Source: an uncultured Trueperaceae bacterium (lineage in GTDB: Bacteria > Deinococcota > Deinococci > Deinococcales > Trueperaceae). Taken from it: a DNA stretch of 58,141 bases. Numbering within the stretch: position 1 is the first letter of the stretch; each line of letters opens with the position of its first letter. Positions 32,344 to 41,805 of the stretch are shown here, piece by piece. The DNA lies in contig CALCHY010000188.1 of assembly GCA_937907415.1 (NCBI GenBank), positions 1 through 58,141 on the forward strand, in the 5' to 3' direction. The notes under the pieces are model-generated. The model had not been told where the DNA came from. It saw nothing but the letters and a program-made list of their open reading frames with translations, and searched no databases. The translations under genes and the position numbers were made by a program.

Positions 32344-34854
32344 ATGCCCACTCTCCAGATCGGCGTACAAGGCATGACGTGCGCCAGCTGCGTACAGCGC
32401 GTCGAGCGCTCTCTGAGAAAGCTGCACGGCGTGACCGAGGCAAGCGTGAACCTCGCCACAGAGCGCGCCAGCGTCACCTACGACCCGGCCGTCCTCGACG
32501 CAGACGCGGTCCTGGCCGCCGTCACCGAAGCCGGATACGAGCCCATCACGGCGGAAGCCGGCCTCGGGATCAGCGGAATGACGTGCGCTAGTTGCTCGGG
32601 CCGAGTCGAGCGTGCGCTCGCCAAGCGCGACGGCGTGTTGATGGCTAGCGTCAACCTCGCTACCGAGCGCGCCTTCGTGCGTTACCTGCCCGACACGATC
32701 ACGCTTGCGCAATTGAAGGCAACCGTCCGCGAGACGGGCTATGACGTGCTCGAGGAGCAGGTCGGCGAGAACGCGGTCGACGTCGAGCGCGAAGCGCACG
32801 AGAAGCACGTCGCCGGGCTGCGCCGTGACCTCATCATCGCCAGCACGTTCGCAACGCCACTCGTGCTGTTCGTGATGATCCCCATGTTCCTGCCTGGCCT
32901 GCAAAGGAGCATCGAGCAGGCCCTGGGCGAGCAGCTCATCTTCCTGGTTTCCTTCGTTCTGGGCAGCATCGTCCAGTTCGGGCCGGCGGCGCGCTTCTAC
33001 CGGACGGGCTGGGCGAGCCTGCGCCACGGCAGCCCCGACATGAACGCTCTCGTCATGATCGGCACCTCCGCCGCCTACGGCTACTCGGTGGTCGCGACCT
33101 TCCTACCGCAGATCCTGCCCGTGGGTACGGTCCACGTCTACTACGAAGCCTCCGCAGCGATCATCGCGCTCATCCTTCTCGGCAAGTACCTCGAAGCCGT
33201 GACCAAGGGCCGTACTAGCGAGGCCATCAAGAAGCTCCTCAGTCTCCAGGCCAAGACGGCCCGCGTGGAACGCGACGGACTGGAGCGAGAACTGCCCATC
33301 GATCAGGTCCTTCCCGGTGACCTCATCGCCGTGCGGCCCGGCGAACGCCTCCCCGTCGACGGGACCGTCGTGAGCGGTAGCAGCTTCGTCGACGAGTCCA
33401 TGATCACCGGCGAGCCCATCCCAGTAGCCAAAGAGGCTGGCCTGGAGGTCGTCGGCGGCACCGTGAACCAGAACGGCAGCTTGCGCTTCAAGGCCACCAA
33501 GGTCGGCGCCGACACGGTGCTGTCGCAGATCATCAAGATGGTTCAAGACGCCCAAGGCACCAAGATGCCGATCCAAGCCCTGGCAGACAAGGTCATCCAG
33601 TACTTCGTCCCGGTCGTCATGGCCATCGCGGCCATCACCTTCATCGTCTGGATGCTCGTCGGGCCCACACCGGCACTGAGCTATGCACTTGTGAACACGG
33701 TCGCCGTCCTCATCATCGCTTGCCCATGCGCCATGGGCCTTGCCACCCCCACCAGCATCATGGTGGGCACCGGCAAAGGTGCCGAGATGGGAGTGCTCTT
33801 CCGTCGCGGCGACGCCCTGCAGACGCTGCAGGAGGCGCGCACCATCGCTCTGGACAAGACGGGCACGCTCACCAAGGGCAAGCCGGAACTCACGGACCTG
33901 ACAACGACCGAGGGCATATCCGAGGAAACCGCGCTGCGGATGGTTGCGGCAGTCGAACGCGACTCCGAGCACCCCATCGCCCAAGCGATCGTCCGGGCAG
34001 CCGGCCAGCGCGGCCTCAAACTGCCCGCCATCGAGGGGTTCCAGGCCGACCCCGGCTTCGGCGTCAGCGCCGTTGTTGAGGGGCACGACGTTCGAGTCGG
34101 CGCCGACCGCTACATGTCCAGGCTCGGGCTCGACACCGTCGCCTTCCAGACTACTGCCGAGCGCCTCGCCGACGAGGGCAAGAGCCCGCTCTACGCCGCC
34201 ATCGACGGCCGCATCGCCGCCATCCTTGCCGTAGCCGACCCGATCAAGGACACCACCCCCGCAGCCATCCAGGCTCTGCACAGGCTCGGCCTCGGGGTCG
34301 CCATGATCACCGGTGACAACCGCCGCACCGCCCAGGCCATCGCCAAGCGCCTCGGCATCGACCAGGTCCTCGCCGAGGTTCTTCCCGACGGCAAGGTAGA
34401 CGCGGTCAAGAGCCTGCAGCGGGGCGGAGGCAAGGTAGCCTTCGTTGGCGATGGCATCAACGACGCCCCCGCACTCGCCCAAGCCGACATCGGCGTGGCC
34501 ATCGGCACCGGCACCGACATCGCCATCGAAGCGGCCGATGTCATTCTCATGAGCGGCAACCTGCAGGGAATCCCCAATGCGCTGGCCTTGTCCAAGGCGA
34601 CCATCACCAACATCAAGCAGAACCTCTTCTGGGCCTTCATCTACAACGTCATCCTCATCCCCGTGGCCGCGGGTGTGCTCTACCCGGCCTTCGGTATCCT
34701 GCTCTCCCCCATCCTGGCAGCCGCCGCGATGGGCGCCAGCAGCATCTTCGTACTGAGCAACGCACTGCGCCTCAAGGCGTTCCAGGCGCCGATGCTCGAA
34801 CGGCGCACAACGGGCCGTGCCGCCGAGGCCGAACTCCAGCCCACCGCCGCCTGA
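32344..34854 (+). CDS. copA: Copper-exporting P1B-type ATPase (second copA)
   Basis: An 836-residue CopA with two N-terminal HMA domains (GMTCASC at 10-16 and 78-84). The TGEP actuator, Cys460-Pro-Cys462, DKTGT (Asp504), SEHPIAQ and GDGINDAP follow. YN and MGASS in the last helices fit Cu(I) pumps. A GGGGGAA site precedes the ATG at 32344; a longer frame would run back through lgt. It has its own strong promoter and operator. It differs from copA-1 (one HMA) and from the CPD pump at 19601, so the window encodes three distinct P1B ATPases. Confidence 0.95.
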   Translation: MPTLQIGVQGMTCASCVQRVERSLRKLHGVTEASVNLATERASVTYDPAVLDADAVLAAVTEAGYEPITAEAGLGISGMTCASCSGRVERALAKRDGVLMASVNLATERAFVRYLPDTITLAQLKATVRETGYDVLEEQVGENAVDVEREAHEKHVAGLRRDLIIASTFATPLVLFVMIPMFLPGLQRSIEQALGEQLIFLVSFVLGSIVQFGPAARFYRTGWASLRHGSPDMNALVMIGTSAAYGYSVVATFLPQILPVGTVHVYYEASAAIIALILLGKYLEAVTKGRTSEAIKKLLSLQAKTARVERDGLERELPIDQVLPGDLIAVRPGERLPVDGTVVSGSSFVDESMITGEPIPVAKEAGLEVVGGTVNQNGSLRFKATKVGADTVLSQIIKMVQDAQGTKMPIQALADKVIQYFVPVVMAIAAITFIVWMLVGPTPALSYALVNTVAVLIIACPCAMGLATPTSIMVGTGKGAEMGVLFRRGDALQTLQEARTIALDKTGTLTKGKPELTDLTTTEGISEETALRMVAAVERDSEHPIAQAIVRAAGQRGLKLPAIEGFQADPGFGVSAVVEGHDVRVGADRYMSRLGLDTVAFQTTAERLADEGKSPLYAAIDGRIAAILAVADPIKDTTPAAIQALHRLGLGVAMITGDNRRTAQAIAKRLGIDQVLAEVLPDGKVDAVKSLQRGGGKVAFVGDGINDAPALAQADIGVAIGTGTDIAIEAADVILMSGNLQGIPNALALSKATITNIKQNLFWAFIYNVILIPVAAGVLYPAFGILLSPILAAAAMGASSIFVLSNALRLKAFQAPMLERRTTGRAAEAELQPTAA

Positions 34855-34868
34855 GAGGGAGCAACATC

Positions 34869-35123
34869 ATGAGCCCCACCACGGTCACGCTGTTCACCAG
34901 TCCCGGTTGTCCCGATTGCGCCGCCGTCCGAAGGTGGCTCGAGCAGCAAGGCGTCCCCTGCTCGGAGCGGGACATCACCCAACCCGGCGTAGCGGACGAG
35001 GCCAGACTGCGCTACGGCGTACGCATCGCCCCCATCACGGTCGTCGATGAGAACACGTACTTCTACGGCACCGCCGACCAACAGATCCCGCGCCTGCGCC
35101 GGGCGCTGGCGTTCACGGACTAG
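34869..35123 (+). CDS. Glutaredoxin-like protein
   Basis: An 84-residue thioredoxin-fold protein with the redox motif Cys-Pro-Asp-Cys (GCPDCAAVRRWLEQQGV) and the cis-proline segment IAPITVVDE. Such NrdH/glutaredoxin-like proteins reduce disulfides or handle metal-bound thiols in the cytosol. It begins 14 bases after copA-2 and likely shares its transcript, so it may protect or recycle thiols under copper stress. Confidence 0.85.
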   Translation: MSPTTVTLFTSPGCPDCAAVRRWLEQQGVPCSERDITQPGVADEARLRYGVRIAPITVVDENTYFYGTADQQIPRLRRALAFTD

Positions 35124-35339
35124 GACCAGGCCGGCGGCCGGCAGACCCGTTCCGTCGGCCGAACGTCGCGGGGCGAAGCGCGTTGTAGCGCGCCATCTGG
35201 CATGTGACGTCGGTCGCCGTCACGGTCGAGAAGTTCGCTGCGTCGGGGGTAGATCGCCGGCCACACTGCCATGCTCGTGTGCTCGTCGGCGCGCTGTGAT
35301 GCCCGGGGCCGGCGGGTGCGACGTCGCGAGAAGCGTCGC

Positions 35340-36239
35340 TCAGCAGGTCGTGGCTGACGCGTCGTGCGGAGCGGCCTCGCGGTAGTGAAGGTGGAGCATG
35401 CGCCACTCTACGGCGTGCGCGAGCGGCGGCGCGGAGAGCAACGCCGCTGCGGCCAAGGCACCCATCATCCAGCGCGCACCCGGGCGGGACCGGGGCCCCG
35501 GCCCGTCACACACCGCTCGAACCCGCGCCTCGAGCCAGCTGGACATGGCTGGTGCCCCGATCCGAGGTGAAGAACCAAGCCTGGCCAGCGTCAGGAGCGC
35601 CGAGAGCAGCGCTGCTGGGCCACCGTCGGCACTGCACGCCGCGCGGTCGGCGGCAATCTCCTCCTCCAGGCGCGCCGAGTCCACCAGCTCTCGCCCCCGT
35701 GGCCAGTACCGAAAGGCGTGCCCGAGTACTTCTAGCACGGTGTGGCGGACAGGACCACCGCTGCGGGCGTGATGCGCCTCGTGCCTCAGCACCGCCACCA
35801 CCTCGTCGTCGGTCAGCACCGTGAGCAGCCCGCGGCTCACGGCCGCACGCGGTAACCACCATCCGTACGCGAATGCGTACACACTGGCGTCGTCGAGGAA
35901 GATCGGTTGGCGCGTGACCCCAGCCCGGCTCGCCAGCGCCAACAGTCGCTGCGGCGGCGTCGTGCTGCGTCGTCCAAGCATCCGCCGGAGCCGTATCGAA
36001 CGACGCGCGGCGAGCGCGACTCCCCACAGCAACGGCGTTCCCAGGACGAGCGTGGGCGCCCCTAGCGAGGCCAAGATCAGGATCGCGCCTGCCTCGCCCG
36101 CCCTCAGCGCCTCGACGCACGCAGCCATGAGGGCGGACCAGTGCTCACTCGCGAAACCGAGGCGCTCGGCGCCGACGCGCACCGCGAGGAATGGTGCGAG
36201 CGCTCCGGAGAGCCACGCCATGGCCGCCGCCCAGATCAT
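35340..36239 (-). CDS. BlaR1/M56-like membrane metalloprotease
   Basis: A 299-residue protein with helices near residues 1-25, 45-75 and 262-280. The zinc-protease motif His-Glu-Ala-His-His (VLRHEAHHARSGG) lies in the cytosolic region, with a distal acidic ligand segment EEEIAADRAAC. M56 proteases such as BlaR1 and MecR1 cleave their partner repressor upon signal. This one lacks a long extracellular sensor domain; only about 20 residues follow the last helix, ending in LHLHYREAAPHD, which could bind metal. It overlaps the BlaI-type repressor gene by four bases (ATGA). Confidence 0.82.
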   Translation of the reverse strand: MIWAAAMAWLSGALAPFLAVRVGAERLGFASEHWSALMAACVEALRAGEAGAILILASLGAPTLVLGTPLLWGVALAARRSIRLRRMLGRRSTTPPQRLLALASRAGVTRQPIFLDDASVYAFAYGWWLPRAAVSRGLLTVLTDDEVVAVLRHEAHHARSGGPVRHTVLEVLGHAFRYWPRGRELVDSARLEEEIAADRAACSADGGPAALLSALLTLARLGSSPRIGAPAMSSWLEARVRAVCDGPGPRSRPGARWMMGALAAAALLSAPPLAHAVEWRMLHLHYREAAPHDASATTC

Positions 36240-36670
36240 CGCTTCACGCGCTTCCTTGCTTTCCAGTCGGCAACGAGCCGCTCCAGCTCGTCGAGCTTGG
36301 CGGGATCCGCCTCCGCGACGGCCGCAGCGAACTGTGCCACGGCAAACTCACTCATGTCTCCCATGAGGCCGCGCGAGATCTCATGCGCCACGTCTGTGAG
36401 GAACGCCTCGCGGTCGAGCGCCGGGCGGTAGAGATGCCGGCGTCCTACCTTCGTTCGGACGAGGAGACCCTTGTCCACGAGTCGGTTCATGACCGTCATC
36501 ACGGTGGTGAACGCCAGCACACGTTGCGTCGAGAGGTGCTCTTTGACCTCACGGATCGTCGCAGGAATCGGGCGCTCCCACAACGACTCCATGATGGCCG
36601 CCTCGAGGTCCCCGAGCACACGTTCGAGGCCGCGTGCATCCAGGCGGAAACTGCGCACGGATTCGGCCAT
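36236..36670 (-). CDS. BlaI/MecI/CopY-family repressor
   Basis: A 144-residue winged-helix repressor (DLEAAIMESLWERPIPATIREVKEHL... FTTVMTVMNRLVDKGLL) with a C-terminal dimerisation helix. BlaI-type proteins are inactivated by cleavage by a partner M56 protease, which is encoded immediately downstream. The CopY cysteine motif is absent, so direct copper sensing is unlikely. The divergent intergenic region holds a perfect palindrome (36741-36757) that is the probable operator. Confidence 0.88.
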   Translation of the reverse strand: MAESVRSFRLDARGLERVLGDLEAAIMESLWERPIPATIREVKEHLSTQRVLAFTTVMTVMNRLVDKGLLVRTKVGRRHLYRPALDREAFLTDVAHEISRGLMGDMSEFAVAQFAAAVAEADPAKLDELERLVADWKARKRVKR

Positions 36671-36724
36671 GCTGTCGTCTTACCACGCCGGAGCACGGCC
36701 GGGCCTGGACCCGCTTCGGTCGTG

Positions 36725-36757
36725 TATAGTCACCTCCGAACACTACGGAGCGTAGTG
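36725..36757 (+). promoter_or_regulatory. Divergent promoter region with BlaI-type operator
   Basis: CACTACG-GAG-CGTAGTG (36741-36757) is a perfect 7-bp dyad resembling BlaI/MecI sites (TACnnnGTA core). TATAGT (36725-36730) is a good plus-strand -10 for the peptide-binding gene, so the dyad would cover its transcription start. The same DNA read leftward contains TATACA, a possible -10 for the repressor gene. One operator may therefore control both directions. Confidence 0.6.
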
Positions 36758-36781
36758 CCCGGCGCTGGTTGGTTGCCGGCG

Positions 36782-36797
36782 CTCCTACCCCTAGGAG
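36782..36797 (+). promoter_or_regulatory. Hairpin masking the ribosome binding site
   Basis: CTCCTA (36782-36787) pairs with TAGGAG (36792-36797) over a CCCC loop. The right arm is part of the TAGGAGGAGGAA ribosome binding site of the peptide-binding gene starting at 36808. In mRNA the hairpin would partly hide that site. Confidence 0.4.
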
Positions 36798-36807
36798 GAG
36801 GAAGAGC

Positions 36808-38394
36808 GTGAAGACTCATTGGCTTCGGATCGTCGTGGTGTCGCTTCTCGCGGTGGCGTCGGTCGCCCTCGCCGAGCACACTGGCAAGACGCTACGGATG
36901 GCAATCACCCAGGACGAGGGCACCCTGACCCCGTACACCTACCAGACGGGCTACCCGGGCTACGAGCTGATGACGCTCATCTACGACACGCTCTACCTCA
37001 TGGACGCCAGTCTGGAACCACAGCCGTGGCTCGCTTCGAGTACCGAGATCAGCAGCGACGGCCTAACGTACACGGTGACCCTCAACGAGGGCCTGAACTG
37101 GCAAGACGGCGAACCATTGACCTCCGCTGACGTCGCCTTCACCTTCCAGTACTTTGCGGACAACCTCCTAGGCAGGTTCACCACTGCCGCGAACAAGGTG
37201 GCCACCGTCGTCACGCCCGACGAGCGCACCGCGATTCTCATGCTCAACGCAGTCGACGCCACCTTCTTGGCGAACTCGTTGACCGACGTGCCCATCCTTC
37301 CGGAGCACGTGTGGTCGAGCGTGACAGCGCCGGACTCGATGGAGCAGCCCATGGGCAGCGGACCCTACGTGTTGGCCGAGTATCGCCCCGACCAGTACTA
37401 TCGCCTCGAGGAGAATCCCAACTTCTGGGGACCACCGCCGGCGTTGGACACCATCATCGCCCCGGTGATCCGCGACCAAACGGCGACATTCCAAGCACTG
37501 CTGGCCGGTGAGATCGACGTCGCCGTACGGAACGTGTCGCCCGAACTCGTCGACCGATTCGCCGCGCGCGACGACATCCGCGTCGCGCAGGGCCCTGGTT
37601 TCGCCTCCACCATCGTGATCATGGACGTCACCCAGGGCGCGCTCGCCAACCCTGGCGTGCGGCGGGTCATGGCCGGCGCGATCGACTATGGCCGGCTCAT
37701 CGACGTGCTCCTCCTCGGTTTCGGCACGTCCGGCCCGCCCGGATTCCTTCCACCCGCATCGCCCATGGCCAACCCCGCGACGCAGGAGTACGAGCGCCTG
37801 ACGCCCGAGGCTGCCCAGGAGCAGCTCGAGCAGCTTGGCTTCGCCCGTAACGCCGCCGGCGTGTACGTCGACGGTGACGGCAACGAGCTCTCCTTCGAGT
37901 TCCTCACGTACTCCGACAATCCCATCCGGTTGCGCGCCGCGGAGCTCGTCTCTCAGGATCTGCGGGCGGCCGGGTTCGACATCACCATCCGGACCATGGA
38001 GCGAGAGGCACTCGTCGAGCGCGTGTGGCCCGGTTTCGACGTGTCGCAGGGGCGCAGCTACCAGATGTCGATGTTCGGCTGGAGCGCACCTGTGGCCGCC
38101 CAGGCACGGCTAAGCTCGCTGCTGCATTCCGATCCCGCAATCGGCAACCTCAACCTGTCGGGCTACGGAAACCCGGAGGCCGATCGGCTGGTCGAGGAGG
38201 CAGCCGTCACCACCGAAGACGAGGCACGCAAGGCGCTGATCTTCGACCTGCAGGCGATCATGGCAAAAGACCTGCCGCTGATCACGCTGTTCTACGAGCA
38301 GGGGATGTTCGCCTACCGGCCCGCCGCCTTCGATGATTGGACCTTCATGGCTGGTCAAGGAATCATCAACAAGAACTCGTTCGTGAGCAGGTAA
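36808..38394 (+). CDS. Peptide/oligopeptide ABC transporter substrate-binding protein
   Basis: A 528-residue family 5 extracellular solute-binding protein. The signal peptide (about 1-22, ending VALAEHTG) has no lipobox cysteine. SBP5 landmarks include LNEGLNWQDGEPLTSADVAFTF (about 90-111) and GSGPYVLAEYRPDQYYRLEENPNFWG. It would capture peptides, nickel-chelates or similar ligands for the two permeases that follow. GTG at 36808 follows an extended AGGAGGAGG. A long hairpin separates it from the permease genes, as often seen where the binding protein is made in excess. Confidence 0.9.
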   Translation: MKTHWLRIVVVSLLAVASVALAEHTGKTLRMAITQDEGTLTPYTYQTGYPGYELMTLIYDTLYLMDASLEPQPWLASSTEISSDGLTYTVTLNEGLNWQDGEPLTSADVAFTFQYFADNLLGRFTTAANKVATVVTPDERTAILMLNAVDATFLANSLTDVPILPEHVWSSVTAPDSMEQPMGSGPYVLAEYRPDQYYRLEENPNFWGPPPALDTIIAPVIRDQTATFQALLAGEIDVAVRNVSPELVDRFAARDDIRVAQGPGFASTIVIMDVTQGALANPGVRRVMAGAIDYGRLIDVLLLGFGTSGPPGFLPPASPMANPATQEYERLTPEAAQEQLEQLGFARNAAGVYVDGDGNELSFEFLTYSDNPIRLRAAELVSQDLRAAGFDITIRTMEREALVERVWPGFDVSQGRSYQMSMFGWSAPVAAQARLSSLLHSDPAIGNLNLSGYGNPEADRLVEEAAVTTEDEARKALIFDLQAIMAKDLPLITLFYEQGMFAYRPAAFDDWTFMAGQGIINKNSFVSR

Positions 38395-38400
38395 CGTCCC

Positions 38401-38445
38401 TGACGGCGGGGCGGCGGGACGAGTGGCCGCCGCCCCGCATCGTCA
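38401..38445 (+). terminator. Strong hairpin between the binding protein and permease genes
   Basis: GCGGGGCGGCGG (38406-38417) pairs perfectly with CCGCCGCCCCGC (38427-38438), with outer arms TGACG and CGTCA extending the stem. It has no T-run. It could stabilise the upstream message or partly terminate it, lowering permease expression. Confidence 0.65.
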
Positions 38446-38493
38446 CCCCAGGGCCAAGGAGCCCGTTCCCGACACCCATGGTTGACCTCTGAC

Positions 38494-39468
38494 ATGCGCT
38501 GGTATGTCGCGCGCTACGGCCAGTACCTGCTCGTCCTCCTGGCCGCACTCACGCTAAACTTCTTCCTGCCACGCGCCATGCCCGGCAGCCCGTTGCCGTT
38601 CCTCGCCGGGGAGGAGGTGGGCCAGCTCAGCAGCGAGCAACTCGCCGAGGTGCGCGCTCGGTACGGTCTCGACGCGCCGCTGTGGCAGCAGTATTTCCGT
38701 TACCTCACCTCGGTCGTGAGCGGCGACTGGGGCTTCAGCTACCAGGCCGGCAGACCGGTGGTGGCAACCCTCCTGGACCGCCTGCCATGGACGCTCCTGC
38801 TGGTCGGGTCTAGCCTACTGGTCGCCAGCGTCTTCGGCATCGCGGTGGGGGCCCTCGCTTCGTGGCGCCGGGGGTCGGCGCTCGACACCGGCTCCTTGGT
38901 GGCCGCGATCCTGGTCGATTCACTGCCCACCTTCTGGCTCGGCATGATGCTCATCGCGGTGTTCGCCGTGGAGCTGCGCTGGTTCCCCATCTTCGGGGCG
39001 ATCCACCCGTGGGGCCCGAAGAGCGGCTGGCCCTACATGGCGGACATCATGCAGCACCTCGTGCTTCCTGCCACGACGCTCACCCTGGCCACGCTGTCGG
39101 GGACATTCCTCGTGATGCGCTACGCCATGCTCGACGTGCTGGGACAAGACTACATCCGTACCGCGCGCTCCAAGGGCGTCGCGGAGCGGCGCGTTCTCCT
39201 CAAGCACACGGTCCGGAACGCGTTGCTACCGGTATCGACGGTGATGTTCCTGAACCTTGGCCTCTTGGTAGGCGGCTCCACCGTCATCGAAACCGTGTTC
39301 TCGTACCCAGGCGTCGGTACGTTGCTGTACCAGTCCGTTTTGAACCGCGACTACCCCGTGTTGCAGGGCGCGTTCCTCGTCCTCACCGTCAGCGTGATCG
39401 CGGCGAATATGCTGTCGGACGCAGCGTACCCACTTCTGGACCCACGGGTCCGACGGAGCGGCCCGTGA
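38494..39468 (+). CDS. Peptide/nickel-type ABC permease, DppB-like
   Basis: A 324-residue inner-membrane permease with six helices. Its ATPase-contact (EAA) loop lies in DVLGQDYIRTARSKGVAERRVLLKHTVRNALLPV (about 212-245), typical of DppB/OppB. It forms a heterodimer with the next gene product. The ATG at 38494 is chosen; the upstream TTG adds only four residues and neither has a clear ribosome binding site. It overlaps the next gene by four bases. Confidence 0.9.
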   Translation: MRWYVARYGQYLLVLLAALTLNFFLPRAMPGSPLPFLAGEEVGQLSSEQLAEVRARYGLDAPLWQQYFRYLTSVVSGDWGFSYQAGRPVVATLLDRLPWTLLLVGSSLLVASVFGIAVGALASWRRGSALDTGSLVAAILVDSLPTFWLGMMLIAVFAVELRWFPIFGAIHPWGPKSGWPYMADIMQHLVLPATTLTLATLSGTFLVMRYAMLDVLGQDYIRTARSKGVAERRVLLKHTVRNALLPVSTVMFLNLGLLVGGSTVIETVFSYPGVGTLLYQSVLNRDYPVLQGAFLVLTVSVIAANMLSDAAYPLLDPRVRRSGP

Positions 39469-40316
39469 GCCGCGACCAACGTGCTGTGCGCAGGGTACTC
39501 TTCGGCACACCGACAGCGATCCTCGGCACCTTGCTGCTCACCGTCATCGTGCTGGTGGCCCTCTTCGGTCCTGCTGTGGCGCCCTATGACCCACGCCAGG
39601 TCAGTGGCCGGCCGTTCGCGGCGCCTTCGGCAGAGCATTGGCTAGGAACCAACGACATCGGTCAGGACATCTTCTCGGAGGTCTTGTGGGGCACGCGCGT
39701 GTCCCTGCTCATCGGGCTCATCGCCGCAAGTACGGCGATCACGGTAGGTACCAGTGTCGGTGTCGTCGCGAGCCTGGCGGGCGGGTGGGTCGACACGGTC
39801 CTCATGAGGATCACCGACATCGTGCTCACCATCCCGTTCCTGCCGCTGGCCATCGTCTTGGCGGCGTTCCTCGGACCCAGCCTGTGGAACACGGCGCTGG
39901 TCATCGCACTGGTGATCTGGGCGCGGCCGGCCCGGGTGGTGCGGAGCCAGGGACTGTCGACTCGGAACCTGGCGTTCGTGGAGGCTGCGCAGGCCCTAGG
40001 CGGGACGTTCTGGCACATCCTGACTCGTCACGTGCTGCCTGGCGTGCTCCCGCTGGCGCTCTCGCAGTTCATCCTGGCGACCTCCAGCTCGATCCTGACC
40101 GAGGCCAGCCTGGCGTTCCTCGGGCTGGGCGACCCAATCCAGAAGTCCTGGGGGACGATCCTTTTCTACGCCCAGGCGCGTGGCGCCTTCCTGAACGGTG
40201 CCTGGCCTTGGTGGGTGATCCCACCCGGCCTGCTCATCTCACTCACAGTGCTCGCCTTCGTCTTGATCGGCCGATCCCTCGAGGAGACGCTCATGCCAAG
40301 GCTGCGTTCCCGCTGA
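39465..40316 (+). CDS. Peptide/nickel-type ABC permease, DppC-like
   Basis: A 283-residue permease with six helices. An N-terminal domain (GTNDIGQDIFSEVLWGTRVSLLIG) and an EAA loop (AAQALGGTFWHILTRHVLPGVLPL) are diagnostic of DppC/OppC. GTG at 39465 overlaps the dppB-like stop (GTGA). No DppD/DppF ATPase gene follows; the next genes are convergent. The system must borrow an ATPase from elsewhere in the genome. Confidence 0.9.
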   Translation: MSRDQRAVRRVLFGTPTAILGTLLLTVIVLVALFGPAVAPYDPRQVSGRPFAAPSAEHWLGTNDIGQDIFSEVLWGTRVSLLIGLIAASTAITVGTSVGVVASLAGGWVDTVLMRITDIVLTIPFLPLAIVLAAFLGPSLWNTALVIALVIWARPARVVRSQGLSTRNLAFVEAAQALGGTFWHILTRHVLPGVLPLALSQFILATSSSILTEASLAFLGLGDPIQKSWGTILFYAQARGAFLNGAWPWWVIPPGLLISLTVLAFVLIGRSLEETLMPRLRSR

Positions 40317-40397
40317 CACCGCGGCGCGAGTCGGCGTCGTTCACAGCTGCCTCGGCGAACGGCTCGGGTGCTCCGAGGGGGCTGGCGGCCGGGGCGC

Positions 40398-41003
40398 TCA
40401 GGGCGCCGCATCCTTGCCGCGCGAACCGCCTATGGCACGCCCCGTCAGGCGGTCCAGCGTGGCTTCGTCGAGCTCCCCGATCTTCTGTCCTACGATGCGA
40501 TCCGAAGCGTCGATGAAAAGCGTCGTCGGCAAGCCGAAGATGCGAAGCTCGTCGGTCGTCGAGCCCGCAGCGTCTTCGCCGCTTGGGAACGTCAGCGCGT
40601 ACTCGTCTAGGAATGCGAGCGCGTCGGCGCGTTGGTCGCGGTAGTTCACCCCCACGAACTGAACCCGATTCGAGAGGCGCAGCCATGCGGCCTCCAGCAG
40701 CGGCGCCTCGCGCACGCACGGCGGGCACCAACTCGCCCACACGTCGACGACCATGGGAAGGCTGCCGCGGTAGGCGTCGAACTCGAGTCGCTCACCCCAC
40801 GCAGCGCGGTACGGCGCCAGCATGGGCAAGGCGAGGCCCGCTGGGAATGCCTCCCCGCCCATGTCCGGGGCCTTCAGGTCCGCGATGTCGGTGGCGCGCG
40901 TTCGCGCCGCGACACTCGGCCTCAGATGGGACCATCCCGACGCGACGAGCGCCCCTACCGCCAGCAACCACAGCGCCACGACCGACCAGCGTCTCGCGTT
41001 CAA
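40398..41003 (-). CDS. TlpA/ResA-like thioredoxin with CPPC
   Basis: A 201-residue extracytoplasmic thioredoxin with an N-terminal helix (about 7-25) and the active site WASWCPPCVREAP (about 92-104). The thioredoxin cis-proline lies in IFGLPTTLFID. It should be kept reduced by a CcdA-like partner (a candidate is at 29826) and may act in cytochrome c maturation or copper-centre loading as CcmG/ResA does. A second TlpA-type gene lies 187 bases upstream in the same direction. Confidence 0.88.
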   Translation of the reverse strand: MNARRWSVVALWLLAVGALVASGWSHLRPSVAARTRATDIADLKAPDMGGEAFPAGLALPMLAPYRAAWGERLEFDAYRGSLPMVVDVWASWCPPCVREAPLLEAAWLRLSNRVQFVGVNYRDQRADALAFLDEYALTFPSGEDAAGSTTDELRIFGLPTTLFIDASDRIVGQKIGELDEATLDRLTGRAIGGSRGKDAAP

Positions 41004-41190
41004 CGTGTCGCGCCGTTCGCTGCCTGCTCGTACGTCCCGTCGATCGACGCGGCCCTACTGGCGCCGATACACGCGATGGCAGGCGACAGGAAGCGGAACG
41101 GGGGCGCACCGTGCGCTAGCAGGGAACCTACGGATTCCCACCCGATTAGCGCTTTCCACACCCGCCTTGCCCGACCCACGAGCCATACCG

Positions 41191-41727
41191 TCACGGCAGT
41201 AACGCCTCGATCTGCCGTGCGATCTCATCGCTACCGATCTCCCCGCTGAACTTGTAGGCTAGCGTCCCGTCCGGACGCAGGAAGTACGTCTCGGGCACGC
41301 CAAACACGCCCCAATCGATGCCGATGCGCCCCTTGGGATCGGCGACCGAGGGGAACCGTTTGTCGAAGTGCGCCACGAACGCCTCGGCGTCCGAGTTCTT
41401 GTCCTGGAAGTTGATGCCGATGATCATTGCACGACCCTGGTAGCGCTCCCACGCTGCCTTCCAGCGGGGGGCCTCGTTCCAGCAGGCAGGCTTGCACCAC
41501 GACGCCCACACGTTCACGACGACGGGCTGCCCGCGGTTCAAGAACTCCGACAACCGCAGCTCGGCGCCGTATTCATCGACGTAGCGCGGCAGCACCGGCG
41601 CCACGAAGTCCGGCATCTGCCGCCCGATACGCCCTTCGACGGCACGAGGATCCCTGGGCCGCAATCCGAACGCGAACAGCGTGGCGAGGGCTCCCGCGAC
41701 CGCCACGACGACCAACACGCGCCTCAA
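41191..41727 (-). CDS. TlpA-like thioredoxin with a CxxxC active site
   Basis: A 178-residue anchored thioredoxin (helix about 4-22). The active site reads Trp-Cys-Lys-Pro-Ala-Cys-Trp, so three residues separate the cysteines instead of two. The codons (tgg tgc aag cct gcc tgc tgg) are unambiguous. FGVPETYFL carries the cis-proline. A CxxxC spacing is reminiscent of copper-binding Sco proteins, which share this fold and use CxxxC plus a distal His. Here HFDKRF supplies a possible His near residue 116. Copper transfer rather than pure thiol exchange is therefore possible (inference). Confidence 0.85.
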   Translation of the reverse strand: MRRVLVVVAVAGALATLFAFGLRPRDPRAVEGRIGRQMPDFVAPVLPRYVDEYGAELRLSEFLNRGQPVVVNVWASWCKPACWNEAPRWKAAWERYQGRAMIIGINFQDKNSDAEAFVAHFDKRFPSVADPKGRIGIDWGVFGVPETYFLRPDGTLAYKFSGEIGSDEIARQIEALLP

Positions 41728-41805
41728 GGGGCACGTCTCTCGCGCGAAGGGCCCCCGTATTGCGCAGTCGTACTCGTGCTTGTAAGTCTCGAGATCACGG
41801 CCGCA

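Noticed and set aside
33103..34482. 459-codon minus-strand frame opposite copA-2
   Set aside because: Shadow of a strongly supported P-type ATPase gene.
36782..36797. CTCCTACCCCTAGGAG as a seventh CsoR operator
   Set aside because: It lacks the CACCCC/GGGGTG arms and includes the ribosome binding site; a hairpin is the simpler reading.
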